From positions 1 to 51,543 of the forward strand of contig NZ_JACHNZ010000029.1 of the NCBI RefSeq assembly GCF_014199685.1: DNA of 51,543 nt, in the 5' to 3' direction. The translations under genes were made by a program, and so were the position numbers. Source of the DNA: Sphingosinicella soli (lineage in GTDB: Bacteria; Pseudomonadota; Alphaproteobacteria; Sphingomonadales; Sphingomonadaceae). This document shows, piece after piece, positions 5,921-14,942 of the stretch (within the stretch, counting starts at the first letter, position 1; every line of letters begins with the position of its first letter). Under the pieces are notes generated by a model, which searched no databases, had not been told where the DNA came from, and was given only the letters and a program-made list of their open reading frames with translations.

Positions 5921-8410
5921 CTAGAAGCCGACGCGGGCCGTCACGCCGTAGAAGCGTGGCTGGGCCGGATAGGCTGCGATCGTGCCCGGCTGCTCGGGCA
6001 CGGCGAACGTGGCGATATGGTAGTATTTGTCGAACAGGTTCTCCACGAACAGTTCAAGCCGCCATTTGGCGTCCGCCGATGCCACGCCGATGCGCGCATT
6101 GACGACGGCAAAACCTTCGTTGTCGGCGATGCCGCGGCTCTGCGAACTCGTCACCTGCTCGCTCTGGAACCGGAAGTCCGCGTGAACGAGCGCGTTCAGC
6201 GTATCGCTGAGCGGAGGCGTCCAGGTCGCGGCGCCCGTGATCGTGTGGCGCGGGATCTGCGACATCTGCTTGCCGGCCTCGAACTCGAGCGGCGTACCTG
6301 CAAGGTTGCTACTGTCCTTGATCTTCGCGTCGACGAGACTGTAGCCGAGCTGGAAGATCAGATCGCGTGCCGGGCGGATGGTGCTTTCCGCTTCCACGCC
6401 CTTGGAAACCGTCTCGTCCACGTTCATCGTCACGAAGCTGTTTCCCGAAAACACCAGCTGCTGGTAGTTCGAGAAATCCTGATAGAACGCAGCGATGTTC
6501 AATGTGAACGCGCGGCCCCACTGCGATTTGAAGCCGATTTCCCATGAATCGACTTTTTCGCTTTCGAATTCCAGATCCTCGATCTGTCCGCCGTCGCCGC
6601 CGAGGATGACGGAGTCGAAGCCGCCGCGATCGAGGTTGTAGCCGCCCGATTTGTAACCGCGATCGTAGCCGCCGTAGAGCATGAAGTCCGGTGTGACCGA
6701 ATAGGCAAGTTTGGCGGTTCCGGTGAACTCATTTTCACTGCGATTGCCGCTGTAAAGGCCATTGAATTCAGGGTTCGTTGTCGGGTTGCAGGTCAGCAGA
6801 ATGGCGTCGGGCGCTATTGCGGCGAGTGCGTTTGTCAGGATCGATGTCGATGGATCGAGATAGAAGTCGCATGTCGGCGAGACCGCGTTGAGGTTCGCGC
6901 CGATCGTCTTCTTCTCGTGGTTCCAGCGCAGGCCGAGCGTCGCTTTCAGATTGTCGGTGATCTCGAAGACGTTGTGCGTGAACAGGGCGAGGGCTTCCGT
7001 TTTTACGCGGTAGCGATCGTTGATCTGCCCGTCGCCCTCGCTGCCGCCCGGCAGCGGAGAGTTCAGCAACGCGAACAGTGCCGGATCGTCTGCGGCAGCA
7101 GCCGCAAGCGCCGGGTTCAGGGCCATCAGCACCTGCCCAAATTCCGGTACGGCGGGTCCGAACGTGTCAAAAAGCTCGAAGCCGCTCGGCGCGAACAACG
7201 CATCGCTGTAGAAATTGGCCTGCGTGCCGAAACGCACGCGGTCTGTCAGGGTCAGTTTTTCGTTGAGATAGAAACCGCCCACCAGCCAGTCGAGGCGATC
7301 ATCAAGGGCGGAGCCCTGCAGCCGCACTTCCTGCGTGAAGTCACGCAGGCCCGGCTTGTAGCCTTCGCGGTAGGCACGGTCGAAACCGGAAAAATCGATA
7401 TCCTGGTTTCTCAGCACATCCCAGTCACGCCATGCCGTTATCGACGTGAACGTCACGGTTTCGAAGGCGTACGTGATCTCGGCCGATACGCCCCATTCCT
7501 TGACGGATTCGTCGTAACTGCGCCCCGGTGTCACCGCCATGCGGCGATCCGAGGGTTTGCCCGTGTAAATGCCGGTGACGCCCGCCAAAGCGGCGCCCAT
7601 CTGGATCGCGGGGGCTGTCGGGCCTTGAACCACGTTCACCGCGCCGCAGCACTGCTCGTTCGTCTTCGAATAGTCGGCAATGAAGCGGATGGTCAGGTCG
7701 TCTTTCTCGACCAGGGCCTGCGCGCGCAGGGTGTGGCGGTCCAGATCGTTGAACCTCTGGTCGGAATTCACATCGCGGATATATCCGTCGCGCGTCCTGT
7801 AGATGCCGTCGAGGCGCAGCGCCACGGTGTCGGTCACGGCGCCGGTGATGCCGCCCTTCAGCGATATGGCATTGTAGTTGCCGTAGCTCGCTTCGGCATA
7901 GCCGCCCAGATCGAACGAAGGGCCCTCCGTGATGATGCTGAGCGCGCCGGCCGATGTGTTGCGTCCGAAGAGCGTTCCCTGCGGGCCGCGCAGAACTTCC
8001 ACGCGGTCGATCGGCGCAAGCTCGGCGAGCGCCAGACCGGCGCGGGCACGATAAACGCCGTCGATGAAGACGCCGACCGCCGGCTCGAAGCCGGGGTTGT
8101 CGCCTGCAGTGCCGATGCCGCGAATGGAAAGCGAGGTGCCGGTCGAAGCGGACTGCCCCGTGAAGACCTCGAGGCTGGAGCTCAATTGCTCGAAGCCGCG
8201 GATGTCGGTGACGCCCGCATTGGTGATGAGATCGCCGCTGATCGCGGTCACGGCGATCGGCACGTCCTGCACGGTCTGCGCACGGCGCGTTGCGGTAATC
8301 ACGATTTCATTGGCGCTGAGGTCGTCCTCAAAGCCGGTCTGTCCGTCCTGAGCGAAAGCAGGAGCGGCTAGGGCGATGCATGCGGCACCCAGAAAGAGCG
8401 AACTCTTCAC
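5921..8410 (-). CDS. TonB-dependent receptor, outer membrane
   Basis: 829 aa. The GTG at 8410, with GGGAG 7 nt upstream, gives a clean signal peptide (M-K-S-S-L-F-L-G-A-A-C-I-A-L-A-A-P-A-F-A) and is preferred over the longer frame. A plug domain follows (E-I-V-I-T-A-T-R-R-A-Q-T-V-Q-D-V-P as TonB box region, then S-I-R-G-I-G-T-A-G and R-V-E-V-L-R-G-P-Q-G-T-L-F-G-R-N), and then a long beta-barrel ending in an aromatic residue (V-G-F). It belongs to the large sphingomonad group of siderophore-like or substrate-specific receptors; the plug looks of the unclassified 'iron complex outer membrane' type, but substrates of such receptors in this order range well beyond iron. No Fur-type box was noticed upstream. 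Confidence 0.95.
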   Translation of the reverse strand: MKSSLFLGAACIALAAPAFAQDGQTGFEDDLSANEIVITATRRAQTVQDVPIAVTAISGDLITNAGVTDIRGFEQLSSSLEVFTGQSASTGTSLSIRGIGTAGDNPGFEPAVGVFIDGVYRARAGLALAELAPIDRVEVLRGPQGTLFGRNTSAGALSIITEGPSFDLGGYAEASYGNYNAISLKGGITGAVTDTVALRLDGIYRTRDGYIRDVNSDQRFNDLDRHTLRAQALVEKDDLTIRFIADYSKTNEQCCGAVNVVQGPTAPAIQMGAALAGVTGIYTGKPSDRRMAVTPGRSYDESVKEWGVSAEITYAFETVTFTSITAWRDWDVLRNQDIDFSGFDRAYREGYKPGLRDFTQEVRLQGSALDDRLDWLVGGFYLNEKLTLTDRVRFGTQANFYSDALFAPSGFELFDTFGPAVPEFGQVLMALNPALAAAAADDPALFALLNSPLPGGSEGDGQINDRYRVKTEALALFTHNVFEITDNLKATLGLRWNHEKKTIGANLNAVSPTCDFYLDPSTSILTNALAAIAPDAILLTCNPTTNPEFNGLYSGNRSENEFTGTAKLAYSVTPDFMLYGGYDRGYKSGGYNLDRGGFDSVILGGDGGQIEDLEFESEKVDSWEIGFKSQWGRAFTLNIAAFYQDFSNYQQLVFSGNSFVTMNVDETVSKGVEAESTIRPARDLIFQLGYSLVDAKIKDSSNLAGTPLEFEAGKQMSQIPRHTITGAATWTPPLSDTLNALVHADFRFQSEQVTSSQSRGIADNEGFAVVNARIGVASADAKWRLELFVENLFDKYYHIATFAVPEQPGTIAAYPAQPRFYGVTARVGF

Positions 8411-8493
8411 TCGTAATCTCCCGGCGAAGTCCAAACATTGTCTCGTTTGGTTAATCACACCGAAAGGTTAAGGCTTCCTCACTCGCCGTAACG

Positions 8494-8524
8494 AAAAAGA
8501 GCGGCCCGAACGAGGCCGCTCTTT
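8494..8524 (-). terminator. Rho-independent terminator of ctrA
   Basis: On the minus strand an 11-bp stem (AAAGAGCGGCC with GGCCGCTCTTT; 8496-8506 pairing with 8514-8524, 7-nt loop) ends in five T residues at 8494-8498. It begins 22 bp after the ctrA stop codon. Confidence 0.9.
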
Positions 8525-8546
8525 CAAACCGACAAGGGTTGCGCGC

Positions 8547-9260
8547 TCAGGCGGCGGCAACCTCGGTGATCGATGCTGATTGGGTTTCGGGATCGCGCAA
8601 TACATAGCCGCGGCCCCAGACCGTCTCGATGTAGTTCTCGCCGCCGCACGCTGCCGAGAGTTTTTTGCGCAGCTTGCAGATGAACACGTCGATGATCTTG
8701 AGTTCGGGTTCGTCCATGCCACCGTACAGGTGGTTCAGGAACATTTCCTTGGTGAGCGTGGTGCCCTTGCGAAGGCTGAGCAGTTCCAGCATCGCGTATT
8801 CCTTGCCCGTCAGATGGACGCGGGCACCATCGACCTCGACGGTCTTGGTGTCGAGATTGACGCCGAGTTTCCCGGTCTTGATCACGGACTGCGAATGGCC
8901 CTTCGAACGGCGGACGACGGCATGGATGCGCGCCACCAGTTCTTCCTTGTGGAAGGGCTTCGTCACATAGTCGTCGGCGCCGAAGCCGAGGCCGCGCACC
9001 TTCGATTCCATTTCATTCTGTCCGGACAGGATCAGGATCGGCGTGCCCACCTTGGCGAGCCGCAGTTTCTTCAGCACGTCATAGCCGTGCATGTCGGGCA
9101 GGTTGAGATCGAGAAGGATGATATCGTAATCATACAGCTTGCCCAGATCGAGGCCTTCTTCGCCAAGATCGGTCGTGTAGACGTTGAAGCCTTCGCTCGA
9201 AAGCATCAGGTCGATGCTCTTCGCCGTGCTCGCGTCGTCTTCGATCAGCAGAACCCGCAT
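8547..9260 (-). CDS. ctrA: Cell-cycle response regulator CtrA
   Basis: 237 aa, OmpR-type response regulator. ATG at 9260 starts M-R-V-L-L-I-E-D-D. The receiver has the phosphorylated Asp at residue 51 ([12 protein letters not shown]), as in Caulobacter CtrA, and Lys in V-T-K-P-F-H. The DNA-binding domain ends [13 protein letters not shown] and its recognition part ([26 protein letters not shown]) is nearly diagnostic for CtrA. It is phosphorylated through the CckA-ChpT relay, and the chpT gene is in this window. In sphingomonads CtrA mainly controls motility and related genes rather than being essential. The upstream gap carries TTAACCAT and GANTC sites. Confidence 0.97.
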   Translation of the reverse strand: MRVLLIEDDASTAKSIDLMLSSEGFNVYTTDLGEEGLDLGKLYDYDIILLDLNLPDMHGYDVLKKLRLAKVGTPILILSGQNEMESKVRGLGFGADDYVTKPFHKEELVARIHAVVRRSKGHSQSVIKTGKLGVNLDTKTVEVDGARVHLTGKEYAMLELLSLRKGTTLTKEMFLNHLYGGMDEPELKIIDVFICKLRKKLSAACGGENYIETVWGRGYVLRDPETQSASITEVAAA

Positions 9261-9324
9261 TGAATAGCCCTCTTCATGTCCCCGCCGACGTCCGGCCAAC
9301 CCCGGCCCCGCCGCGTACAAACCG

Positions 9325-9472
9325 TTAACCATGCCCGTTATGAGTTACAAAGGTTAACGCCGCGTAAAAGTTAACGTGGCCGTTCTTTGAATTGTTGCTG
9401 TGGCACTTGAGTCACGGTTTGTTTCATTTTGAATCAGTTGCAGAATTTCGTCGGCAAGCTGAAGTTAACCAT
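9325..9472. promoter_or_regulatory. ctrA upstream region with CtrA half-sites and CcrM methylation sites
   Basis: TTAACCAT, the extended CtrA half-site, occurs at 9325-9332 and again at 9465-9472; bare TTAAC also occurs at 9354-9358 and 9371-9375. Two GANTC sites (substrate of the CcrM methyltransferase) lie at 9409-9413 and 9431-9435. This is the pattern of Caulobacter ctrA, which is autoregulated and methylation-sensitive. No full TTAA-N7-TTAA site was found. The sites could also control the divergent coiled-coil gene at 9560. Confidence 0.5.
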
Positions 9473-9559
9473 CGGCTGGCAAGCTGGGGTCATGTTGTAC
9501 AACCCCCTCTTCGTTTCCGGTGGCCTGCGGGCCCTCATTCATGTCCGGCGGCACATGCC

Positions 9560-9901
9560 ATGAAGACTCCCTATGATCGAGACAGTCTGCTGAGACGCAA
9601 CGAACTGGAGGATATCCGCCAGGCGCTTGTCGCGGCCGAGACGCAACTCACGTCCTTCGCCAATGCGATCATGGATGCGGATGCGGCGCTCCGCCGGTCG
9701 CGGGAGGCGCGCGACGCCGGACCTGTGTTCGATGTAGGTCCGGACGCCGCGACCCGGCGCTTCGAAATCATTCGGCTGACGCGCGAGCTTGCCCGGTTGG
9801 AAGATGAGATCGAGCGGTTGCGGGCGGCGCTGCTTGTGAAGTTCGAAGCCCTGCGTCCTATCGAGTTGGCAAGCGAAGATTATCGCACGCACCGTTCGTA
9901 A
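9560..9901 (+). CDS. Small coiled-coil protein divergent from ctrA
   Basis: 113 aa from the ATG at 9560. It is soluble and has two predicted heptad stretches: residues about 13-42 (L-E-D-I-R-Q-A-L-V-A-A-E-T-Q-L) and 68-100 (I-I-R-L-T-R-E-L-A-R-L-E-D-E-I-E-R-L-R-A-A-L). No enzyme or secretion motif is seen. It shares the CtrA-site-bearing intergenic region with ctrA, so CtrA control is plausible, and a role in the cell envelope or motility would fit but is not shown. Not recognised as a named family. Confidence 0.65.
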   Translation: MKTPYDRDSLLRRNELEDIRQALVAAETQLTSFANAIMDADAALRRSREARDAGPVFDVGPDAATRRFEIIRLTRELARLEDEIERLRAALLVKFEALRPIELASEDYRTHRS

Positions 9902-9916
9902 TCGTCACTCACTGCG

Positions 9917-12148
9917 TCAGAACGCGGCTTTCAGCGTTGCGAACACCTGGCGCGGCGCACCGATCATCAGCGTCTGCGAGTCTCCGCTGTTGCTGAAGCC
10001 GTTGGTGCCGACCGTCGATACGTACGTCTTGTCGAGAAGGTTGACTGCGCTGACCTGCAGTTCGTAGCCTTCCGCGATGCGCCAGCCGATGCTGGCGTCG
10101 ACGATCGCGCGGCCGCCGACCGAAGCGTCGTTCTCGTAGCTGTAGTAACGCTTCGACATGTAGTTCACGCCGATGCGTCCGAAGAACAACTCGCCGTCGT
10201 AGCTGAGTTCGCCCTTCGCGAGGTGCTTGGGAGAGTCGATCGTGGTCTTGCCGTCGGTCTCGGCGATCAGCGTGCCTTCCGCGTTCACGACATCGTCCTG
10301 ATAGGTCGAGTCGTTGTAGCTGTACGAGGCGAAGAGCTTGAAGCCTGCGCCGAGTTTCACCTCGCCTGCCGCCTCAAGTCCGTAGGAGCGGACCGAGCCG
10401 ACGTTCTGGAGGACGGCCGGGTTGCCGATGATGCCGGCGCCGGTCGAGAAGCCGAGCAGGCGGTTGCGGAAGTTTACGTAGTAGCCGCCGAGGACGCCGT
10501 TGAAGCTGCCGCCGCGGAAGCGGATGCCGGCTTCGTAAGTGTCTGATTCTTCAGGCTTAAGATTGCCCTTGATGGCGTCGAAACCGGCCTGCGTGGTGCC
10601 GAAGGGGCCGCCCGTGGACGAGGCCGTGAACGCGCGCGCGACCTGTGTGAAGCCGCCGAACATCTCGAGGTTGTCATTGATTTCATAGGCGAAACCGGCG
10701 TGCGGCTGGAACCAGTCCTCGGCCTTGATCTTGCCCTGCGCAAAAGTACTCACGACGATCGGCGTGGCTTCGTTCGTGACCTTGAAGCCCTTCCAGCCGA
10801 GCGTGATCGTCGCCGCGCCGAGCATGATGCGGTCTTCGACATGATATTGCAGCGTCTCGGTGTCGAAGTCGGATTCCCACTGCGTGAAGAACGGATCGGT
10901 CTGGAACTTCAGCGAATTCCGCGACGGGCTGAGGCGATCGGTGAGGCCGTAGAAGCGGCGCGCCTGCTGGAAATCGTTCTTCTCGTACCAGCCGCCGACG
11001 GTGATCTCGTTGAACCCGATCGCGCCGGTGATCCTGCCGAACAGCCCCTTGCGGTCGATGTCGTATTCGGTGGTGCGGATTGAAAGCGGCGCGCCGCCGG
11101 GCGTCTGTACATAGGGCGTGTACCAGATGCCCTGGCCTTCGTTGTTGTGCCAATAGCCCTTGAGCGCCACGGTCACCGCCTCGCCGACGGGCGCCTCGAC
11201 GCCGATCGCGGCCACGTAATCCTTCCGCAGACCGGCGGCGTTGAAATAGGCGTCGTCGATCGTCGCGAAGGGGGCGGGAAGATCCGTACCCGCCCAATAG
11301 GCGTCGGCGGCCTGCACGGCGAGGCGGTAGTCGCCCGAGATATTGTCCCAATCGGAGCCGAGCCGGTCGATCATCTCCTTCGACATGTCCTGATAGTCGT
11401 TCTCGCGGCGGTCGGAGACGCTGAGCGTCGCGGTGACGCGCGCATCGCCGAGCGCCGCGACGCCCTTGGCGTTCAGCATGTGATGGCGCTGCTTGCCCAC
11501 GCCCTTCCACTTGTCCATGCCGAGATAACCGTAGGAGATGTAGGCGCCCGTGCCCTCCGCGCCGCCGATCTCGCCGCTTTCGAGGCGGACGAAGGCGCGG
11601 ATCGTGTTCTCGGTGCCGTAGCTTCCCGAAGCGTCGAGCCCGAATTCCTGCGCGGGCGCGCGCGTGAAGAACTCGACCGTGCCGCCGAGGTTGTTGGTCG
11701 CCTGCGTGCCGAGCCCACCCGAGCCCTGCGAGACGCGGGTGAGGCCGATGTTCTCGGGGCTGACCGCGCGGTTGACGTGCAGGCCGTTGACGTTGCCGTA
11801 GCTGTGATCGCCGAGCGGAATGCCGTCGAGCGTGAAGCCGAGCTGGTTCTGGTTGAAGCCGCGGATCGAAAGACGCTGCGACCATTCGTAGGCGCCGAAG
11901 GCGTCCGCCGACTGGAAGTTCACCGAGGGCAGCTTCTCGATCGACTTCAGCGGGCTGGTGCCGGGCGCCAGCAGCGCGATGTCGGCCGAATCGAGTTCCT
12001 GCACCTGCCGCGTCTGGCCGGTGCCGAACACGACGATCTCGTCGTCGAGGGCCACGGAACCGGCGTCCTCGCCGGTTTGGGCGAAGGCGGCGGCGGAAAG
12101 CGCGAAAAGGCTGCCGGCGGCCAGGAATACAGTGCAGGTTGAGCGCAT
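9917..12148 (-). CDS. TonB-dependent siderophore-type receptor
   Basis: 743 aa, outer membrane. Signal peptide residues 1-23 (ends A-A-A-F-A-Q). Plug: D-E-I-V-V-F-G-T-G-Q-T-R-Q-V-Q near the N-terminus, then L-S-I-R-G-F-N-Q-N-Q-L-G-F-T-L-D-G-I-P-L-G and R-V-S-Q-G-S-G-G-L-G-T. The barrel ends K-A-A-F with the terminal Phe usual for outer-membrane proteins. A Fur-box-like site lies about 130 bp upstream of the start, so iron-responsive expression and siderophore or iron import are plausible. Its plug differs from the other receptor in the window. The divergent neighbour is the rubrerythrin operon. Confidence 0.94.
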   Translation of the reverse strand: MRSTCTVFLAAGSLFALSAAAFAQTGEDAGSVALDDEIVVFGTGQTRQVQELDSADIALLAPGTSPLKSIEKLPSVNFQSADAFGAYEWSQRLSIRGFNQNQLGFTLDGIPLGDHSYGNVNGLHVNRAVSPENIGLTRVSQGSGGLGTQATNNLGGTVEFFTRAPAQEFGLDASGSYGTENTIRAFVRLESGEIGGAEGTGAYISYGYLGMDKWKGVGKQRHHMLNAKGVAALGDARVTATLSVSDRRENDYQDMSKEMIDRLGSDWDNISGDYRLAVQAADAYWAGTDLPAPFATIDDAYFNAAGLRKDYVAAIGVEAPVGEAVTVALKGYWHNNEGQGIWYTPYVQTPGGAPLSIRTTEYDIDRKGLFGRITGAIGFNEITVGGWYEKNDFQQARRFYGLTDRLSPSRNSLKFQTDPFFTQWESDFDTETLQYHVEDRIMLGAATITLGWKGFKVTNEATPIVVSTFAQGKIKAEDWFQPHAGFAYEINDNLEMFGGFTQVARAFTASSTGGPFGTTQAGFDAIKGNLKPEESDTYEAGIRFRGGSFNGVLGGYYVNFRNRLLGFSTGAGIIGNPAVLQNVGSVRSYGLEAAGEVKLGAGFKLFASYSYNDSTYQDDVVNAEGTLIAETDGKTTIDSPKHLAKGELSYDGELFFGRIGVNYMSKRYYSYENDASVGGRAIVDASIGWRIAEGYELQVSAVNLLDKTYVSTVGTNGFSNSGDSQTLMIGAPRQVFATLKAAF

Positions 12149-12461
12149 AAAACCCCCATAAGGTGCGGTTGATCGCAGTTGGCGGCGGGAGGCCTAGGCG
12201 CGGCGTGTGACGGTGCCGTGCAACTGATATGAAGCTTTTCCGCCGTAAAAATTGCGGATCGGAGGTGTTGCCGAACTGCTGCAAATGATTTTCATTACCT
12301 TGATAAGTGACGACGCTTTTATCGAGTGTGTCGATCAGCCTGACGCAGAAAATGTGTTGGCCCTCGCCGCGCGTGCCGGTTAGCGTCGATGATGAGGCCA
12401 GACCCCGCGTTGAGATCGGTCGGCTTCAGTGTTCCGCACACGCTTGGGAAGGAGAGACATC
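12149..12461. other. Divergent intergenic region between a TonB receptor and the rubrerythrin operon
   Basis: 313 bp with no open frame that looks real. It contains the Fur-like box at 12281-12299 (separate entry), an A/T-rich stretch around 12240-12310 that probably holds promoters, and the AAGGAG ribosome site of the rubrerythrin gene at 12449-12454. No RNA gene was recognised. Confidence 0.6.
12281..12299. promoter_or_regulatory. Fur-box-like operator
   Basis: The 19-bp sequence GCAAATGATTTTCATTACC matches the classic Fur consensus GATAATGATAATCATTATC at 14 of 19 positions and keeps the central ATGAT...TCATT symmetry. It sits about 130 bp upstream of the TonB receptor start (minus strand) and about 160 bp upstream of rubrerythrin (plus strand). 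Alphaproteobacteria may use Fur/Mur or Irr at such sites, so the regulator is not certain. Confidence 0.6.
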
Positions 12462-12881
12462 ATGGGGCTCATGGGCACGAAGACCGAAGACAATCTGAAG
12501 GCCGCTTTCGCGGGTGAAAGCCAGGCGAACCGCCGCTATCTTTATTTCGCGCAGAAGGCCGACGTCGAAGGCTACAACGATGTCGCCGCTGTTTTCCGTT
12601 CGACGGCGGAGGGTGAAACGGGCCACGCGCACGGACACCTGGAGTATCTCGAAGAGGTCGGCGACCCGGCGACGGGTCTTGCGATCGGCACGACTTCCGA
12701 CAATCTGAAGTCGGCGATCGCGGGCGAGACGCACGAATACACCGATATGTACCCCGGCATGGCGCGCACCGCGCGCGACGAGGGTTTCGACGAGATTTCC
12801 GACTGGTTCGAAACGCTGGCGAAGGCCGAGAAAAGCCACGCCGGAAAATTCCAGAAGACGCTCGACACGCTGGACGCCTGA
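12462..12881 (+). CDS. Rubrerythrin-like ferritin-fold diiron protein
   Basis: 139 aa from the ATG at 12462 (AAGGAG 7 nt upstream). Four-helix bundle with E-S-Q-A-N-R-R-Y near the N-terminus, E-G-E-T-G-H-A-H in helix 2, G-E-T-H-E-Y in helix 3 and E-K-S-H-A in helix 4: the two Glu/ExxH pairs of the diiron site of rubrerythrins. The C-terminal rubredoxin domain (two CxxC) of classical rubrerythrin is missing, so an external electron donor is needed. Family members reduce hydrogen peroxide. First gene of a run with the Fe-S CCG protein and DUF3501 protein, a conserved three-gene set in aerobic Proteobacteria. Confidence 0.92.
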   Translation: MGLMGTKTEDNLKAAFAGESQANRRYLYFAQKADVEGYNDVAAVFRSTAEGETGHAHGHLEYLEEVGDPATGLAIGTTSDNLKSAIAGETHEYTDMYPGMARTARDEGFDEISDWFETLAKAEKSHAGKFQKTLDTLDA

Positions 12882-12981
12882 CTGAAACCTGCCGTGGGAG
12901 GCGAGGGGCGGGCCCAAGGAAACGGGGCCGCTCCTTCCGCCGCCTCCGCGCGGCAGCGGCAACAGCCACGGGAGGCCGCAG

Positions 12982-14319
12982 ATGCGTGAGGGCAGTCTGG
13001 AGGCGCCGACGCGCCATCCGATCGACTGGGAAAATCCCGACTTTTACGACGAGGCGAAGCTCGAAGCCGAGCTGACGCGCGTGTTCGATATTTGTCACGG
13101 TTGCCGCCGCTGCTTCAACCTGTGCGACAGCTTTCCGATCCTGTTCGACCTGATCGATGAATCGCCGACCGGCGAGATCGACGGGCTCGATCCCCACAAG
13201 GATTACAAGCCGGTCGTGGACGCCTGCACGCTCTGCGACATGTGCTTCATGACGAAATGCCCCTATGTGCCGCCGCACGAATGGGCGCTCGACGTGCCGC
13301 ACCTGATGCTGCGCGCCCGCGCCGTGGAGCATCGTAAGGGCGAAACGCGCCTTGCCGATGCGGAACTGGCCAAAACCGATCGCAATGGCAAGCTCGCAAC
13401 CTTCGTGTCACCGCTCGCCAACTGGGCGACGGACGCTGACAACGCCCTGACGCGTACGCTGATGGAAAAGACCGTCGGCATCGACCGCGAAGCCTGGCTG
13501 CCGCCCTTTGCCGACACGCCGCTCGACCGCCGCGATGATCTCGACCGGATCGCCGCCGATGCGGCTGCGCCCGCCGCGGGGCGCAAGGCGGCGCTCTATG
13601 CGACCTGCTTTGCGAACTGGAACATGCCGGGGCCGGGTGAGGCGGCGGTGAAGGTGCTGAAAGCGAACGGCGTCGAGACGCGCATCGTCTATCCGGGCTG
13701 CTGCGGGATGCCCAAGCTGGAGAACGGCGACCTTGCCGCCGTTGCGGAGCAGGCGCGCAGCGTTGCGGCCGCGTTCGCGCCGCTGATCGACGAGGGCTTC
13801 GACATCGTCGCCGTGACGCCGTCGTGCGCTTTGATGCTGAAGTTCGAATGGCCGCTGATCTTGCCGGATGATCCGCTGGTGAAGGCGCTGGCCGGGGCGA
13901 CGTTCGACATCACCGAATACGTGGTCGACATCGCGAAGAAAGAGGGCCTCGCGCCCGGGATGCAGCCGCTCGGCGGCGACATCGCGATCCATCTGCCGTG
14001 CCACAGCCGCGCGCAGAACATGGGGCAGAAGGGCGCCGAGATGCTGCGGCTGATCCCCGAAGCCAAAGTGGGCGTCGTCGAGCGCTGCTCGGGCCACGGC
14101 GGCAAGTGGGGGATGTTCAAGGCGAACTTCGCCACCGCGCTCAAGATCGGCAAGCCTGCGGGCCGCGCCATGCTGAAAACGAACGCGGCCTTCATGGTTT
14201 CGGAATGCCCGCTCGCCGGGCCGCACCTCAAGCAGGTGATGGAGCGCGAGGGCGGGGAGGGCGTTCCGCAGCAGGTGCCGCATCCGATCGAACTCATCGC
14301 CAAAGCCTACGGCCTCTAG
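12982..14319 (+). CDS. Fe-S / CCG-domain protein (heterodisulfide-reductase / GlpC-like)
   Basis: 445 aa, ATG at 12982 after GGGAGG. Two 4Fe-4S cluster motifs: CX2CX2CX3C at residues 38-48 ([11 protein letters not shown]) and CX2CX2CX4CP at 82-93. Two cysteine-rich CCG modules follow, one with Y-P-G-C-C-G-M-P-K and the other with L-P-C-H-S-R and E-R-C-S-G-H-G-G-K, like the HdrB/GlpC domains that bind noncubane Fe-S clusters or handle disulfide redox. It is predicted cytoplasmic or peripheral and probably carries electrons to or from the neighbouring rubrerythrin. The substrate is unknown. Gap to rubrerythrin is 100 bp, to DUF3501 14 bp. Confidence 0.92.
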   Translation: MREGSLEAPTRHPIDWENPDFYDEAKLEAELTRVFDICHGCRRCFNLCDSFPILFDLIDESPTGEIDGLDPHKDYKPVVDACTLCDMCFMTKCPYVPPHEWALDVPHLMLRARAVEHRKGETRLADAELAKTDRNGKLATFVSPLANWATDADNALTRTLMEKTVGIDREAWLPPFADTPLDRRDDLDRIAADAAAPAAGRKAALYATCFANWNMPGPGEAAVKVLKANGVETRIVYPGCCGMPKLENGDLAAVAEQARSVAAAFAPLIDEGFDIVAVTPSCALMLKFEWPLILPDDPLVKALAGATFDITEYVVDIAKKEGLAPGMQPLGGDIAIHLPCHSRAQNMGQKGAEMLRLIPEAKVGVVERCSGHGGKWGMFKANFATALKIGKPAGRAMLKTNAAFMVSECPLAGPHLKQVMEREGGEGVPQQVPHPIELIAKAYGL

Positions 14320-14333
14320 GATCGAGAAACCCA

Positions 14334-14927
14334 ATGTCCCGCGAATCCCGTGCCATCGAACCCGCCGACATCATGGACATGCGCGCCTACGGCGAGCAGC
14401 GCAAAGCGCTGCGGCTGGGGCAGGTTGCAGCGAAGAAAAAACGCCGTCTCTCGGTCGGGCCGCACGTGACCGTATCGTTCGAGTCGTATGACAGCATGTG
14501 GCTGCAAGTGCATGAAATGCTGTATATCGAGCGCGGCGGCGACGCGCAGGTTGCGGACGAGCTGGCCGCCTATAATCCGATGATCCCGAATGGCCACGCG
14601 CTGACCGCGACGCTGATGTTCGAAATCGACGACCCCAAGCTGCGTGCCTCGATTCTGGGGCGGCTCGGCGGGGTGGAGGATCGCATCTACCTGCACCTCG
14701 GCGAGACGCGCATCGCCGCCGTGCCCGAAGGCGACGTGGAACGCAGCCGCGAGGACGGCAAGGCCTCGTCAGTGCATTTCCTGCACTTCCCGTTCACGCA
14801 GGAACAGATCGCCGAATGGCGGAGCGGGCGGGGCACGGTGATCTTCGGGATCGATCATCCGAACTACGGCCACATGGCGATCATCGGCCCGGAGATGCGC
14901 GATGAGCTGGGCCGGGATTTCGGTTGA
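14334..14927 (+). CDS. DUF3501-family protein
   Basis: 197 aa, ATG at 14334, 14 bp after the Fe-S gene. Begins I-E-P-A-D-I-M-D-M-R-A-Y-G-E-Q-R-K-A-L-R, then R-R-L-S-V-G-P-H-V-T-V-S-F-E-S-Y-D-S-M-W-L-Q-V-H-E-M, and ends F-G-I-D-H-P-N-Y-G-H-M. These blocks are typical of DUF3501. No cysteine pair, membrane segment or catalytic motif stands out; conserved His and Glu residues might bind metal. The family almost always sits beside the rubrerythrin and Fe-S CCG genes, so it is likely a component of that peroxide-stress system. Function unknown. Confidence 0.9.
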   Translation: MSRESRAIEPADIMDMRAYGEQRKALRLGQVAAKKKRRLSVGPHVTVSFESYDSMWLQVHEMLYIERGGDAQVADELAAYNPMIPNGHALTATLMFEIDDPKLRASILGRLGGVEDRIYLHLGETRIAAVPEGDVERSREDGKASSVHFLHFPFTQEQIAEWRSGRGTVIFGIDHPNYGHMAIIGPEMRDELGRDFG

Positions 14928-14942
14928 GGTCACCCTTTTCAC

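Noticed and set aside
9261-9559. Full CtrA site TTAA-N7-TTAA upstream of ctrA
   Set aside because: No pair of TTAA with a 7-nt spacer could be found; only half-sites TTAACCAT and TTAAC are present.
12882-12981. G/C-rich inverted sequence between rubrerythrin and the Fe-S gene as a terminator
   Set aside because: Pairing is imperfect and there is no T run; the genes more likely form one operon.
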